Assembly: GCA_963930775.1 (NCBI GenBank)
Contig: OZ005692.1
Coordinates: 3,768,135-3,832,134, forward strand
Source: Cliona cf. orientalis
Taxonomy: Eukaryota > Porifera > Demospongiae > Clionaida > Clionaidae
Direction of reading: 5' to 3'
DNA: 64,000 nt
Shown here piece after piece: positions 1 to 11,212 of this stretch. The notes under the pieces were generated by a model, which ran no database searches, was not told the DNA's origin, and saw only the letters and a program-made list of their open reading frames with translations. The first letter of the stretch is position 1, and every line of letters starts with the position of its first letter. The translations under genes and the position numbers were made by a program.

Positions 1-59
1 AGGCATGCATGCACTGTCGTGCAGTTACTTGATTTACTACATTGATTTATTAGTCACAG

Positions 60-953
60 GCACTACTATTTGTTGGATTATTACAACTACTTGGACTTGC
101 CATCTATAGTCTTCACTTTCCTCATCATTCCATTTCGCGCTGTTGGATTCAATGTTCAGTGGATGTTTGCATCACTGTGCTATCTCTTCAATGGATTAAG
201 AGCATTCAAATATGCAGCTGTCTTCAGGTACGCATGTGTGTATATTCACCGATAGCAAGCTCAGTTTTCATTAATCATTGTCAACTCTATAGGCCCCTTG
301 CATGTAGTTTTGTCAATCCATATGACCAATAATTATGGATGATAAAACTGCTCTCATTGGCGAAAATCTTATCACATTAATTTTTTATCATGCGTTTGAA
401 AAAATTAATGATAATTTTTTCCATGAACCTCTTCTGCAATGCACAGGTATCTCCTGGGCTAGGCAAAATGAGATTGTTTATCCAGCGAAATTTAGTATAA
501 TATTATTACGTTTTTTTCTCTAAAATAATATGTATGTATAATATATAATATTATAGGTCCACTGGAGCATATGTACAGATTCTATTTCAAATCTTAATTC
601 GAGATATGATTCAATTTGGAACTATTTTTTCTGTTTTCCTATTTTCCTTTTCTGGTGCATTTTATTTGGCTCTGCGAGGTGAATCAAGAAGGAACTAGTA
701 GCTGTGTGGACTGCAATCTTACCACTATTGAGAATGGATCTATGGTTGCATCTGAAGCAGCAGTAAATACAAGCCTCAACATTTATCCCTTTGAGACATC
801 GTATGTTAAGTTATTGACAAATTTTTAACAAACAAGCATCTATGTTCATTGTGATATGCACAGTGAAATTTATTTGGTGTGGTTCACTGGAATAAGAGTG
901 ATGATTGAAGGTGCAATCATTGTTGACCAGTATTTTGGGCCAAATGGATTTCA
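60..953 (+). CDS. TRP-like cation channel, internal exons (partial)
   Basis: Three consecutive exons with GT/AG borders encode part of a six-transmembrane cation channel. Exon 60-227 follows a cacag acceptor and ends before gtacgc; it encodes hydrophobic S2-S4-like segments (IVFTFLIIPFRAVGFN, then LCYLFNGLRAFKYA). Exon 557-800 begins STGAYVQILFQILIRDM and contains a transmembrane helix (FSVFLFSFSGAFYLALRG) typical of TRP S5, then a polar loop with CVDC and several N-glycosylation-type NxT/NxS sites. Exon 864-953 encodes the pore-like segment VWFTGIRVMIEGAIIVDQYF, and its phase matches the previous exon. The reading frame breaks by one base near 676-681 inside the second exon, so either the sequence has a one-base error or the gene is damaged. 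The 5' part lies left of the window. Assignment to TRP is by motif resemblance to TRPV/TRPA-type pores; a polycystin-like channel is the alternative. Confidence 0.65.
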
Positions 954-1036
954 GTAAGTTTATCTGCTATATACATGATTGACAATTGCCCATTTGATCG
1001 TCGTATTATTCACCTGGCTACATAATTATAATAATT

Positions 1037-1609
1037 ATCTCCCCAGTAGCAATTTACTTTTCTGTGGTTATGAGGTAATTGTGGTATAATCTATGATGAA
1101 ATTATGATGAAATTATGATGCAACCTATGAGGTAATTATGAAAAAAACCCAGGGCCTCGCTGGAGCCTTTCTGGGACTTGAAAGTCAGTAATTTAAATAT
1201 GTAGAGTATCTTACGCGTGTATCCAGCGAATAGATTACAAGCTGAGCGCTACTTTCTCTGAGAAGCACTGTTGGTTGAACTTCACGTGTTTTCTTGGCTT
1301 ACGTAATGCCGTGGATAGCCTTGTGCTATATATAGCACGCATCATTGTCATAAGGGGCTGGCCCGTATGGCCCGCGCGAGACTGCAGCAGCGCGACCAAC
1401 CTGAAGTTCGGAAGGAATACTGTGCTGTCGAGTTCGTCTCTGTGATTGAAGCATCGAAACCTAGCTGTCGCTACCAAGGTTGAGAGTCGATCTTAGACGC
1501 CATCTCCATGATTTCCGATAGGCTGGGGCCAGCATCGATCGATGTGTACGCATTCTATTGACGACCTTTTACCACATGCACCATTACACTGTACAGCTAC
1601 TGGGGAGAT
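1037..1609 (-). mobile_element. MITE-like dispersed repeat, copy 1 (inverted)
   Basis: The termini read roughly ATCTCCCCAGTAGC at the left and GCTACTGGGGAGAT at the right, forming a 14-bp inverted repeat. Internal blocks (tgtggttatgaggtaatt, a GCGCTATATATAGCAC-like core, ttacgtaatgcc, gattgaagcatcgaaacc) recur at 15,956-16,425, 33,217-33,773 and, truncated, at 38,211-38,374. This copy is in reverse orientation relative to the other three. There is no coding capacity. A 7-bp TAATTAT just left of this copy also occurs just right of the 15,956-16,425 copy, but the surroundings are low-complexity. Confidence 0.7.
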
Positions 1610-1810
1610 GGTCAAGGGTTCATATAATAATAATTATAAACTTTGCCAAGATTTTGCCAGACACCCTTTCTGAGAATGACACATTTATTTTAAGTCCCTG
1701 TTCATGAGTATTTGGGCTAATACTTCATGTAAGAGTCACAATTAATGAATATCATTACATTTTTCTTATAATAATTATAATATTGTAATACTCATCTTCT
1801 ACTACTACAC

Positions 1811-4800
1811 ATGTTATATGATTATTGCAATTATGTTACATCAAGAACTACAGTCCAATCAGTAACTACAGTCTCAATAGTCACTACTGTCAACTACAGT
1901 CCCACCAGTCTCCACTGTCACATCAGTAACTACAGTCCCATTGGTCACTACTGTCACATTAGTAACTACAGTCCCATCAGTCACTATTGTCACATCAGTA
2001 ACTACAGTCTCAATAGTCACTACTGTCAACTACAGTCCCACCAGTCTCCACTGTCACATCAGTAACTACAGTCCCATTGGTCACTACTGTCACATCAGTA
2101 ACTACAGTCCAATCAGTCGCTATTGTCACATCAGTAACTACAGTCTCAATAGTCACTACTGTCAATTACAGTCCCACCAGTCTCCACTGTCACATCAGTA
2201 ACTACAGTCCCATTGGTCACTACTGTCACATCAGTAACTACAGTCCGATCAGTCGCTATTGTCACATCAGTAACTACAGCCTCAATAGTCGCTACTGTCA
2301 ACTACAGTCCCACCAGTCTCCACTGTCACATCAGTAACTACAGTCCCATTGGTCACTACTGTCACATTAGTAGCTACAGTCCGATCAGTCGCTATTGTCA
2401 CATCAGTAACTACAGTCTCAATAGTCACTACTGTCAACTACAATCCCACCAGTCTCCACTGTCACATCAGTAACTACAGTCCCATTGGTCACTACTGTCA
2501 CATTAGTAACTACAGTCCGATCAGTCGCTATTGTCACATCAGTAACTACAGTCTCAATAGTCACTACTGTCAACTACAGTCCCACAAGTCTCCACTGTCA
2601 CATCAGTAACTACAGTCCCATTGGTCACTACTGTCACATTAGTAACTAAAGTCCGATCAGTCGCTATTGTCACATCAGTAACTACAGTCTCAATAGTCAC
2701 TACTGTCAACTACAATCCCACCAGTCTCCACTGTCACATCAGTAACTAAAGTCCCATTGGTCACTACTGTCACATTAGTAACTATAGTCCCATCAGTCGC
2801 TATTGTCACATCAGTAACTACAGTCTCAATAGTCACTACTGTCAACTACAGTCCCACCAGTCTCCACTGTCACATCAGTAACTACAGTCCCATTAGTCAC
2901 TACTGTCACATTAGTAACTACAGTCCGATCAGTCGCTATTGTCACATCAGTAACTACAGTCTCAATAGTCACTACTGTCAACTACAGCCCCATTGGTCAC
3001 TACTGTCACATTAGTAACTACAGTCCCATCAGTCACTATTGTCACATCAGTAACTACAGTCTCAATAGTCACTACTGTCAATTACAGTCCCACCAGTCTC
3101 CACTGTCACATCAGTTACTACAGTCCCATTGGTCACTACTGTCACATCAGTAACTACAGTCCCATTGGACACTACTGTCACATTAGTAACTACAGTCCCA
3201 TCAGTCGCTATTGTCACAACAGTAACTACAGTCCCATTGGTCGCTACTGTCACATTAGTAACTACAGTCTCAATAGTCACTACTGTCAACTACAGTCCCA
3301 CCAGTCTCCACTGTCACATCAGTAACTACAGTCCCATTGGTCACTACTGTCACATTAGTAACTACAGCCCGATCAGTCACTATTGTCACATCAGTAACTA
3401 CAGTCTCAATAGTCACTACTATCAACTACAGTCCCATTGGTCACTACTGTCACATTAGTAACTACAGTCCCATTGGTCACTACTGTCATAATAGTAACTA
3501 CAGTCCGATCAGTCGCTATTGTCACATCAGTAACTACAGTCTCAATAGTCACTACTGTCAACTACAGTCCCACCAGTCTCCACTATCACATCAGTAACTA
3601 CAGTCCCATTGGTCACTACTGTCACATTAGTAACTACAGCCCGATCAGTCGCTATTGTCACATCAGTAACTACAGTCTCAATAGTCACTACTGTCAACTA
3701 CAGTCCCATTGGTCACTACTATCACATCAGTAACTACAGTCCCATTGGTCACTACTGTCATAATAGTAACTACAGTCCGATCAGTCGCTATTGTCACATC
3801 AGTAACTACAGTCTCAATAGTCACTACTGTCAACTACAGTCCCACCAGTCTCCACTGTCACATCAGTAACTACAGTCCCATTGGTCACTACTGTCACATT
3901 AGTAACTACAGTACCATCAGTCGCTATTGTCACATCAGTAACTACAGCCTCAATAGTCGCTACTGTCAACTACAGTCCCACCAGTCTCCACTGTCACATC
4001 AGTAACTACAGTCCCATTGGTCACTACTGTCACATTAGTAGCTACAGTCCGATCAGTCGCTATTGTCACATCAGTAACTACAGTCTCAATAGTCACTACT
4101 GTCAACTACAATCCCACCAGTCTCCACTGTCACATCAGTAACTACAGTCCCATTGGTCACTACTGTCACATTAGTAACTACAGTCCGATCAGTCGCTATT
4201 GTCACATCAGTAACTACAGTCTCAATAGTCACTACTGTCAACTACAGTCCCACAAGTCTCCACTGTCACATCAGTAACTACAGTCCCATTGGTCACTACT
4301 GTCACGTTAGTAACTACAGTCCGATCAGTCGCTATTGTCACATCAGTAACTACAGTCTCAATAGTCACTACTGTCAACTACAATCCCACCAGTCTCCACT
4401 GTCACATCAGTAACTAAAGTCCCATTGGTCACTACTGTCACATTAGTAACTATAGTCCCATCAGTCGCTATTGTCACATCAGTAACTACAGTCTCAATAG
4501 TCACTACTGTCAACTACAGTCCCACCAGTCTCCACTGTCACATCAGTAACTACAGTCCCATTAGTCACTACTGTCACATTAGTAACTACAGTCCGATCAG
4601 TCGCTATTGTCACATCAGTAACTACAGTCTCAATAGTCACTACTGTCAACTACAGCCCCATTGGTCACTACTGTCACATTAGTAACTACAGTCCCATCAG
4701 TCACTATTGTCACATCAGTAACTACAGTCTCAATAGTCACTACTGTCAATTACAGTCCCACCAGTCTCCACTGTCACATCAGTTACTACAGTCCCATTGG

Positions 4801-7800
4801 TCACTACTGTCACATCAGTAACTACAGTCCCATTGGACACTACTGTCACATTAGTAACTACAGTCCCATCAGTCGCTATTGTCACAACAGTAACTACAGT
4901 CCCATTGGTCGCTACTGTCACATTAGTAACTACAGTCTCAATAGTCACTACTGTCAACTACAGTCCCACCAGTCTCCACTGTCACATCAGTAACTACAGT
5001 CCCATTGGTCACTACTGTCACATTAGTAACTACAGTCCCATTGGTCACTACTGTCATAATAGTAACTACAGTCCGATCAGTCGCTATTGTCACATCAGTA
5101 ACTACAGTCTCAATAGTCACTACTGTCAACTACAGTCCCACCAGTCTCCACTATCACATCAGTAACTACAGTCCCATTGGTCACTACTGTCACATTAGTA
5201 ACTACAGCCCGATCAGTCGCTATTGTCACATCAGTAACTACAGTCTCAATAGTCACTACTGTCAACTACAGTCCCATTGGTCACTACTATCACATCAGTA
5301 ACTACAGTCCCATTGGTCACTACTGTCATAATAGTAACTACAGTCCGATCAGTCGCTATTGTCACATCAGTAACTACAGTCTCAATAGTCACTACTGTCA
5401 ACTACAGTCCCACCAGTCTCCACTGTCACATCAGTAACTACAGTCCCATTGGTCACTACTGTCACATTAGTAACTACAGTACCATCAGTCGCTATTGTCA
5501 CATCAGTAACTACAGTCTCAATAGTCACTACTGTCAACTACAGTCCCACCAGTCTCCACTGTCACATCAGTAACTACAGTCCCATTGGTCACTACTGTCA
5601 CATTAGTAACTACAGTCCCATCAGTCGCTATTGTCACATCAGTAACTACAGCCTCAATAGTCGCTACTGTCAACTACAGTCCCACCAGTCTCCACTGTCA
5701 CATCAGTAACTACAGTCCCATTGGTCACTACTGTCACATTAGTAGCTACAGTCCGATCAGTCGCTATTGTCACATCAGTAACTACAGTCTCAATAGTCAC
5801 TACTGTCAACTACAATCCCACCAGTCTCCACTGTCACATCAGTAACTACAGTCCCATTGGTCACTACTGTCACATTAGTAACTACAGTCCGATCAGTCGC
5901 TATTGTCACATCAGTAACTACAGTCTCAATAGTCACTACTGTCAACTACAGTCCCACAAGTCTCCACTGTCACATCAGTAACTACAGTCCCATTGGTCAC
6001 TACTGTCACATTAGTAACTACAGTCCGATCAGTCGCTATTGTCACATCAGTAACTACAGTCTCAATAGTCACTACTGTCAACTACAATCCCACCAGTCTC
6101 CACTGTCACATCAGTAACTAAAGTCCCATTGGTCACTACTGTCACATTAGTAACTATAGTCCCATCAGTCGCTATTGTCACATCAGTAACTACAGTCTCA
6201 ATAGTCACTACTGTCAACTACAGTCCCACCAGTCTCCACTGTCACATTAGTAACTACAGTCCCATTAGTCACTACTGTCACATTAGTAACTACAGTCCGA
6301 TCAGTCGCTATTGTCACATCAGTAACTACAATCTCAATAGTCACTACTGTCAACTACAGCCCCATTGGTCACTACTGTCACATTAGTAACTACAGTCCCA
6401 TCAGTCACTATTGTCACATCAGTAACTACAGTCTCAATAGTCACTACTGTCAATTACAGTCCCACCAGTCTCCACTGTCACATCAGTTACTACAGTCCCA
6501 TTGGTCACTACTGTCACATCAGTAACTACAGTCCCATTGGACACTACTGTCACATTAGTAACTACAGTCCCATCAGTCGCTATTGTCACAACAGTAACTA
6601 CAGTCCCATTGGTCGCTACTGTCACATTAGTAACTACAGTCTCAATAGTCACTACTGTCAACTACAGTCCCACCAGTCTCCACTGTCACATCAGTAACTA
6701 CAGTCCCATTGGTCACTACTGTCACATTAGTAACTACAGCCCGATCAGTCACTATTGTCACATCAGTAACTACAGTCTCAATAGTCACTACTATCAACTA
6801 CAGTCCCATTGGTCACTACTGTCACATTAGTAACTACAGTCCCATTGGTCACTACTGTCATAATAGTAACTACAGTCCGATCAGTCGCTATTGTCACATC
6901 AGTAACTACAGTCTCAATAGTCACTACTGTCAACTACAGTCCCACCAGTCTCCACTATCACATCAGTAACTACAGTCCCATTGGTCACTACTGTCACATT
7001 AGTAACTACAGCCCGATCAGTCGCTATTGTCACATCAGTAACTACAGTCTCAATAGTCACTACTGTCAACTACAGTCCCATTGGTCACTACTATCACATC
7101 AGTAACTACAGTCCCATTGGTCACTACTGTCATAATAGTAACTACAGTCCGATCAGTCGCTATTGTCACATCAGTAACTACAGTCTCAATAGTCACTACT
7201 GTCAACTACAGTCCCACCAGTCTCCACTGTCACATCAGTAACTACAGTCCCATTGGTCACTACTGTCACATTAGTAACTACAGTACCATCAGTCGCTATT
7301 GTCACATCAGTAACTACAGTCTCAATAGTCACTACTGTCAACTACAGTCCCACCAGTCTCCACTGTCACATCAGTAACTACAGTCCCATTGGTCACTACT
7401 GTCACATTAGTAACTACAGTCCCATCAGTCGCTATTGTCACATCAGTAACTACAGTCCCATCAGTCGCTATTGTCACATCAGTAACTACAGTCCCACCAG
7501 TCTCCACTGTCACATCAGTAACTACTGTCCCATCAGTCGCTACTATCACATCAGTAACCACAGTCTCAATAGTCACTACTATCACATAAGTAGTTACGGT
7601 CCCACCAGTCTCCACTGTCACATCAGTTACTACAGTCCCATTGGTCACTACTGTCACATCAGTAACTACAGTCCCATTGGACACTACTGTCACATTAGTA
7701 ACTACAGTCCCATCAGTCGCTATTGTCACAACAGTAACTACAGTCCCATTGGTCACTACTGTCACATTAGTAACTACAGTCTCAATAGTCACTACTGTCA

Positions 7801-10015
7801 ACTACAGTCCCACCAGTCTCCACTGTCACATCAGTAACTATAGTCCCATTGGTCACTACCGTCACATTAGTAACTACAGTCCCATCAGTCGCTATTGTCA
7901 CATCAGTAACTACAGTCTCAATAGTCACTACTGTCAACTACAGTCCCACCAGTCTCCACTGTCACATCAGTAACTACAGTTCCATTGGTCACTACTGTCA
8001 CATTAGTAACTACAGTCCCATCAGTCACTATTGTCGCATCAGTAACTACAGTCTCAATTGGACACTACTGTCACATTAGTAACTACAGTCCCATCAGTCG
8101 CTATTATCACAACAGTAACTACAGTCCCATTGGTCACTACTGTCACATTAGTAACTACAGTCTCAATAGTCACTACTGTCAACTACAGTCCCACCAGTCT
8201 CCACTGTCACATCAGTAACTATAGTCCCATTGGTCACTACCGTCACATTAGTAACTACAGTCCCATCAGTCGCTATTGTCACATCAGTAACTACAGTCTC
8301 AATAGTCACTACTGTCAACTACAGTCCCACCAGTCTCCACTGTCACATCAGTAACTACAGTCCCATTGGTCACTACTGTCACATTAGTAACTACAGTCCC
8401 ATCAGTCACTATTGTCGCATCAGTAACTACAGTCTCAATAGTCACTACTGTCAACTACAGTCCCACCAGTCTCCACTGTCACATCAGTAACTACAGTCCC
8501 ATTGGTCACTACTGTCACATTAGTAACTATAGTCCCATATCAGTCGCTATTGTCGCATCAGTAACTACAGTCTCAATAGTCGCTACTGTCAACTACAGTC
8601 CCACCAGTCTCCACTGTCACATCAGTAACTACAGTCCCATTGGTCATTACTGTCATATTGGTAACTACAGTCCGATCAGTCGCTATTGTCACATCAGTAA
8701 CTACAGTCTCAATAGTCACTACTGTCAACTACAGTCCCACCAGTCTCCACTGTCACATCAATAACTACAGTCCCATTGGTCACTACTGTCACATCAATAA
8801 CTACAGTCCCATTGGTCACTATTGTCACATTAGTAACTACAGTCCCATCAGTCGCTATTGTCACAACAGTAACTACAGTCCCATTGGTCACTACTGTCAC
8901 ATTAGTAACTACAGTCTCAATAGTCACTACTGTCAACTACAGTCCCACCAGTCTCCACTGTCACATCAGTAACTATAGTCCCATTGGTCACTACCGTCAC
9001 ATTAGTAACTACAGTCCCATCAGTCGCTATTGTCACATCAGTAACTACAGTCTCAATAGTCACTACTGTCAACTACACTCCCACCAGTCTCCACTGTCAC
9101 ATCAGTAACTACAGTTCCATTGGTCATTGCTGTCACATTAGTAACTACAGTCCCATCAGTCACTATTGTCGCATCAGTAACTACAGTCTCAATTGGACAC
9201 TACTGTCACATTAGTAACTACAGTCCCATCAGTCGCTATTGTCACAACAGTAACTACAGTCCCATTGGTCACTACTGTCACATTAGTAACTACAGTCTCA
9301 ATAGTCACTACTGTCAACTACAGTCCCACCAGTCTCCACTGTCACATCAGTAACTATAGTCCCATTGGTCACTACCGTCACATTAGTAACTACAGTCCCA
9401 TCAGTCGCTATTGTCACATCAGTAACTACAGTCTCAATAGTCACTACTGTCAACTACAGTCCCACCAGTCTCCACTGTCACATCAGTAACTACAGTCCCA
9501 TTGGTCACTACTGTCACATTAGTAACTACAGTCCCATCAGTCACTATTGTCGCATCAGTAACTACAGTCTCAATAGTCACTACTGTCAACTACAGTCCCA
9601 CCAGTCTCCACTGTCACATCAGTAACTACAGTCCCATTGGTCACTACTGTCACATTAGTAACTATAGTCCCATATCGGTCGCTATTGTCGCATCAGTAAC
9701 TACAGTCTCAATAGTCGCTACTGTCAACTACAGTCCCACCAGTCTCCACTGTCACATCAGTAACTACAGTCCCATTGGTCATTACTGTCATATTGGTAAC
9801 TACAGTCCGATCAGTCGCTATTGTCACATCAGTAACTACAGTCTCAATAGTCACTACTGTCAACTACAGTCCCACCAGTCTCCACTGTCACATCAATAAC
9901 TACAGTCCCATTGGTCACTACTGTCACATCAATAACTACAGTCCCATTGGTCACTATTGTCACATTAGTAACTACAGTCCCATCAGTCACTATTGTCACA
10001 TCAGTAACTACATAT
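1811..10015 (+). repeat. Giant hierarchical tandem array, plus-oriented arm
   Basis: This is a continuous satellite-like array. The basic unit is 18 bp (ending ACTACAGT or ACTACTGT), paired into 36-bp monomers such as those starting cacatcagtaactacag. Three 36-mers plus a 28-mer (caactacagtcccaccagtc...) form a 136-bp higher-order unit, seen as identical features spaced by exactly 136 bp (1941, 2077, 2213, 2349). Above that, blocks of about 1.67-1.70 kb recur (landmarks at 2757, 4425, 6129 and at 2993, 4661, 6365), and near the right end a block of 1,135 bp recurs (7641/8776, 7849/8984). The open frames of about 86 codons are artefacts of stop-free 36-mers interrupted by the frame-shifting 28-mer. 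Confidence 0.97.
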
Positions 10016-10017
10016 TA

Positions 10018-10154
10018 GTTAGACACTGTTTAGGAGGTTCCTATGTGATTTAGAAGACCGAAGGACTCTATATAGAATCCCGAGCGAAGCGAGGGTTCTA
10101 TGAGAGCCCTGAGGTCTTCTAAATCACATAGAAACCGACTAAACAGTGTCTAAC
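10018..10154. mobile_element. Hairpin MITE at the end of the array
   Basis: A near-perfect palindrome of 137 bp. GTTAGACACTGTTTAG at 10,018 is matched by its reverse complement at 10,139-10,154, and an inner arm ctatgtgatttagaagacc is matched by ggtcttctaaatcacatag. The loop contains tcccgagcgaagcgaggg. It interrupts the tandem array, which resumes at about 10,318, so it inserted after the array formed. No clear target duplication is visible. Confidence 0.75.
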
Positions 10155-10200
10155 AAGTTTAGATCATATAATTTTGTATTGCTAAGAGCCAGAGGGCAAA

Positions 10201-10262
10201 ACTTGTAGGTGACTATGAAAATCTTGTAGGTGACTATGAGAAGCTTGTAGGTGACTATGAGA
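10201..10262 (+). repeat. Short tandem repeat, three units of about 22 bp
   Basis: Three consecutive copies of cttgtaggtgactatgaRaa lie in the spacer between the two large arrays. They share no obvious sequence with the 36-bp satellite. Confidence 0.8.
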
Positions 10263-10317
10263 TATAGATACCTGTCAGTAGCCAATCAAATTGCAGTATT
10301 TGTTACAGCTATGATCT

Positions 10318-10535
10318 AAAGTCTCAATAGTCACTACTGTCAACTACAGTCCCACCAGTCTCCACTGTCACATCAGTAACTACAGTCCCATTGATCACTA
10401 CTGTCACATCAGTACCTACAGTCCCATCAGTCACTATTGTCACATCAGTAACTACAGTCACTAGCTACTGTCACATTCATATCTACAGTCCCACTAGTCT
10501 CCACTGTCACATTAACTATAGTCCCATCAGTCACT
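10318..10535 (+). repeat. Residual plus-oriented satellite block
   Basis: Further 36-mer and 28-mer satellite units in the same orientation as 1,811-10,015. Degenerate toward the right edge (ctagctactgtcacattcat), they are separated from the main arm by the hairpin MITE and about 160 bp of unrelated sequence. Confidence 0.9.
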
Positions 10536-11212
10536 ACTGAGGTTTAAGACACACTGTTTGGATTATATACCATTTGCAACAGAGGGAGCACGTCCCTTCC
10601 CCCCCTCCCCCCCCCCCCCAACATAAGCCAGGCCTGCATGTATTTACGTTGACATTGTGCAGCCTACTGACATAAAGATTTATACAATGGTACATGACTT
10701 TACCATGCCATGTGGATGTGACGTAAACTAGACACACAATTCTATTATCATTATAATCATACCCATGGCACTTCCTAGCAGGCTAGTATCCCCATTCCAC
10801 CCCCAGATGCACAGTTAGTTCCTATACCATTGTGACATGTATCCTTAGCTAAAGTGCATTACCAGCCTCGGAGTGTGCAACACACATAGTAGTAGTACAA
10901 TCATCTCTTTCCAGATTTGATATCACAGAATAACATTAACACACAACCACTAAAACCATGAAGCCATGAATATTGTGTCTGCACTGTCCTATCAGTAACT
11001 AGCTGCAGCTGCAGCTATACAGAATGTAACTCAGTGGTTGCAACTTCATTATCTTTTAATGATATTCAGGCCCACGTACAAGGATCGATGGCTGTGATTT
11101 CGAATCTAGAAAGAAGTGTTTGTACTACTACTAGTTGTGTTGCACACTCCTTATAATGTACTCCTGGCAATACCGCGAGAGAATGATAAGACTATAGCTA
11201 CAGACTGATGAT
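10536..11212. other. Spacer between the opposed arrays; no gene seen
   Basis: This is unique-looking AT-rich sequence with a C-rich homopolymer stretch at about 10,594-10,620. I see no exon with supported splice sites and no RNA gene. It is the centre of the large inverted-repeat structure. Confidence 0.6.

Noticed and set aside
1811-10015. CRISPR array (36-bp periodic repeats)
   Set aside because: There are no unique spacers, no cas genes, and the setting is a eukaryotic gene with introns.
1811-10053. Dozens of open frames of 75-194 codons in the satellite array (HISNYSPIGHYC-type repeats)
   Set aside because: They arise because the 18/36-bp monomers are multiples of three and stop-free on both strands. 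The 28-bp monomer shifts the frame in each 136-bp unit, and overlapping frames are equally open, so there is no sign of coding selection.
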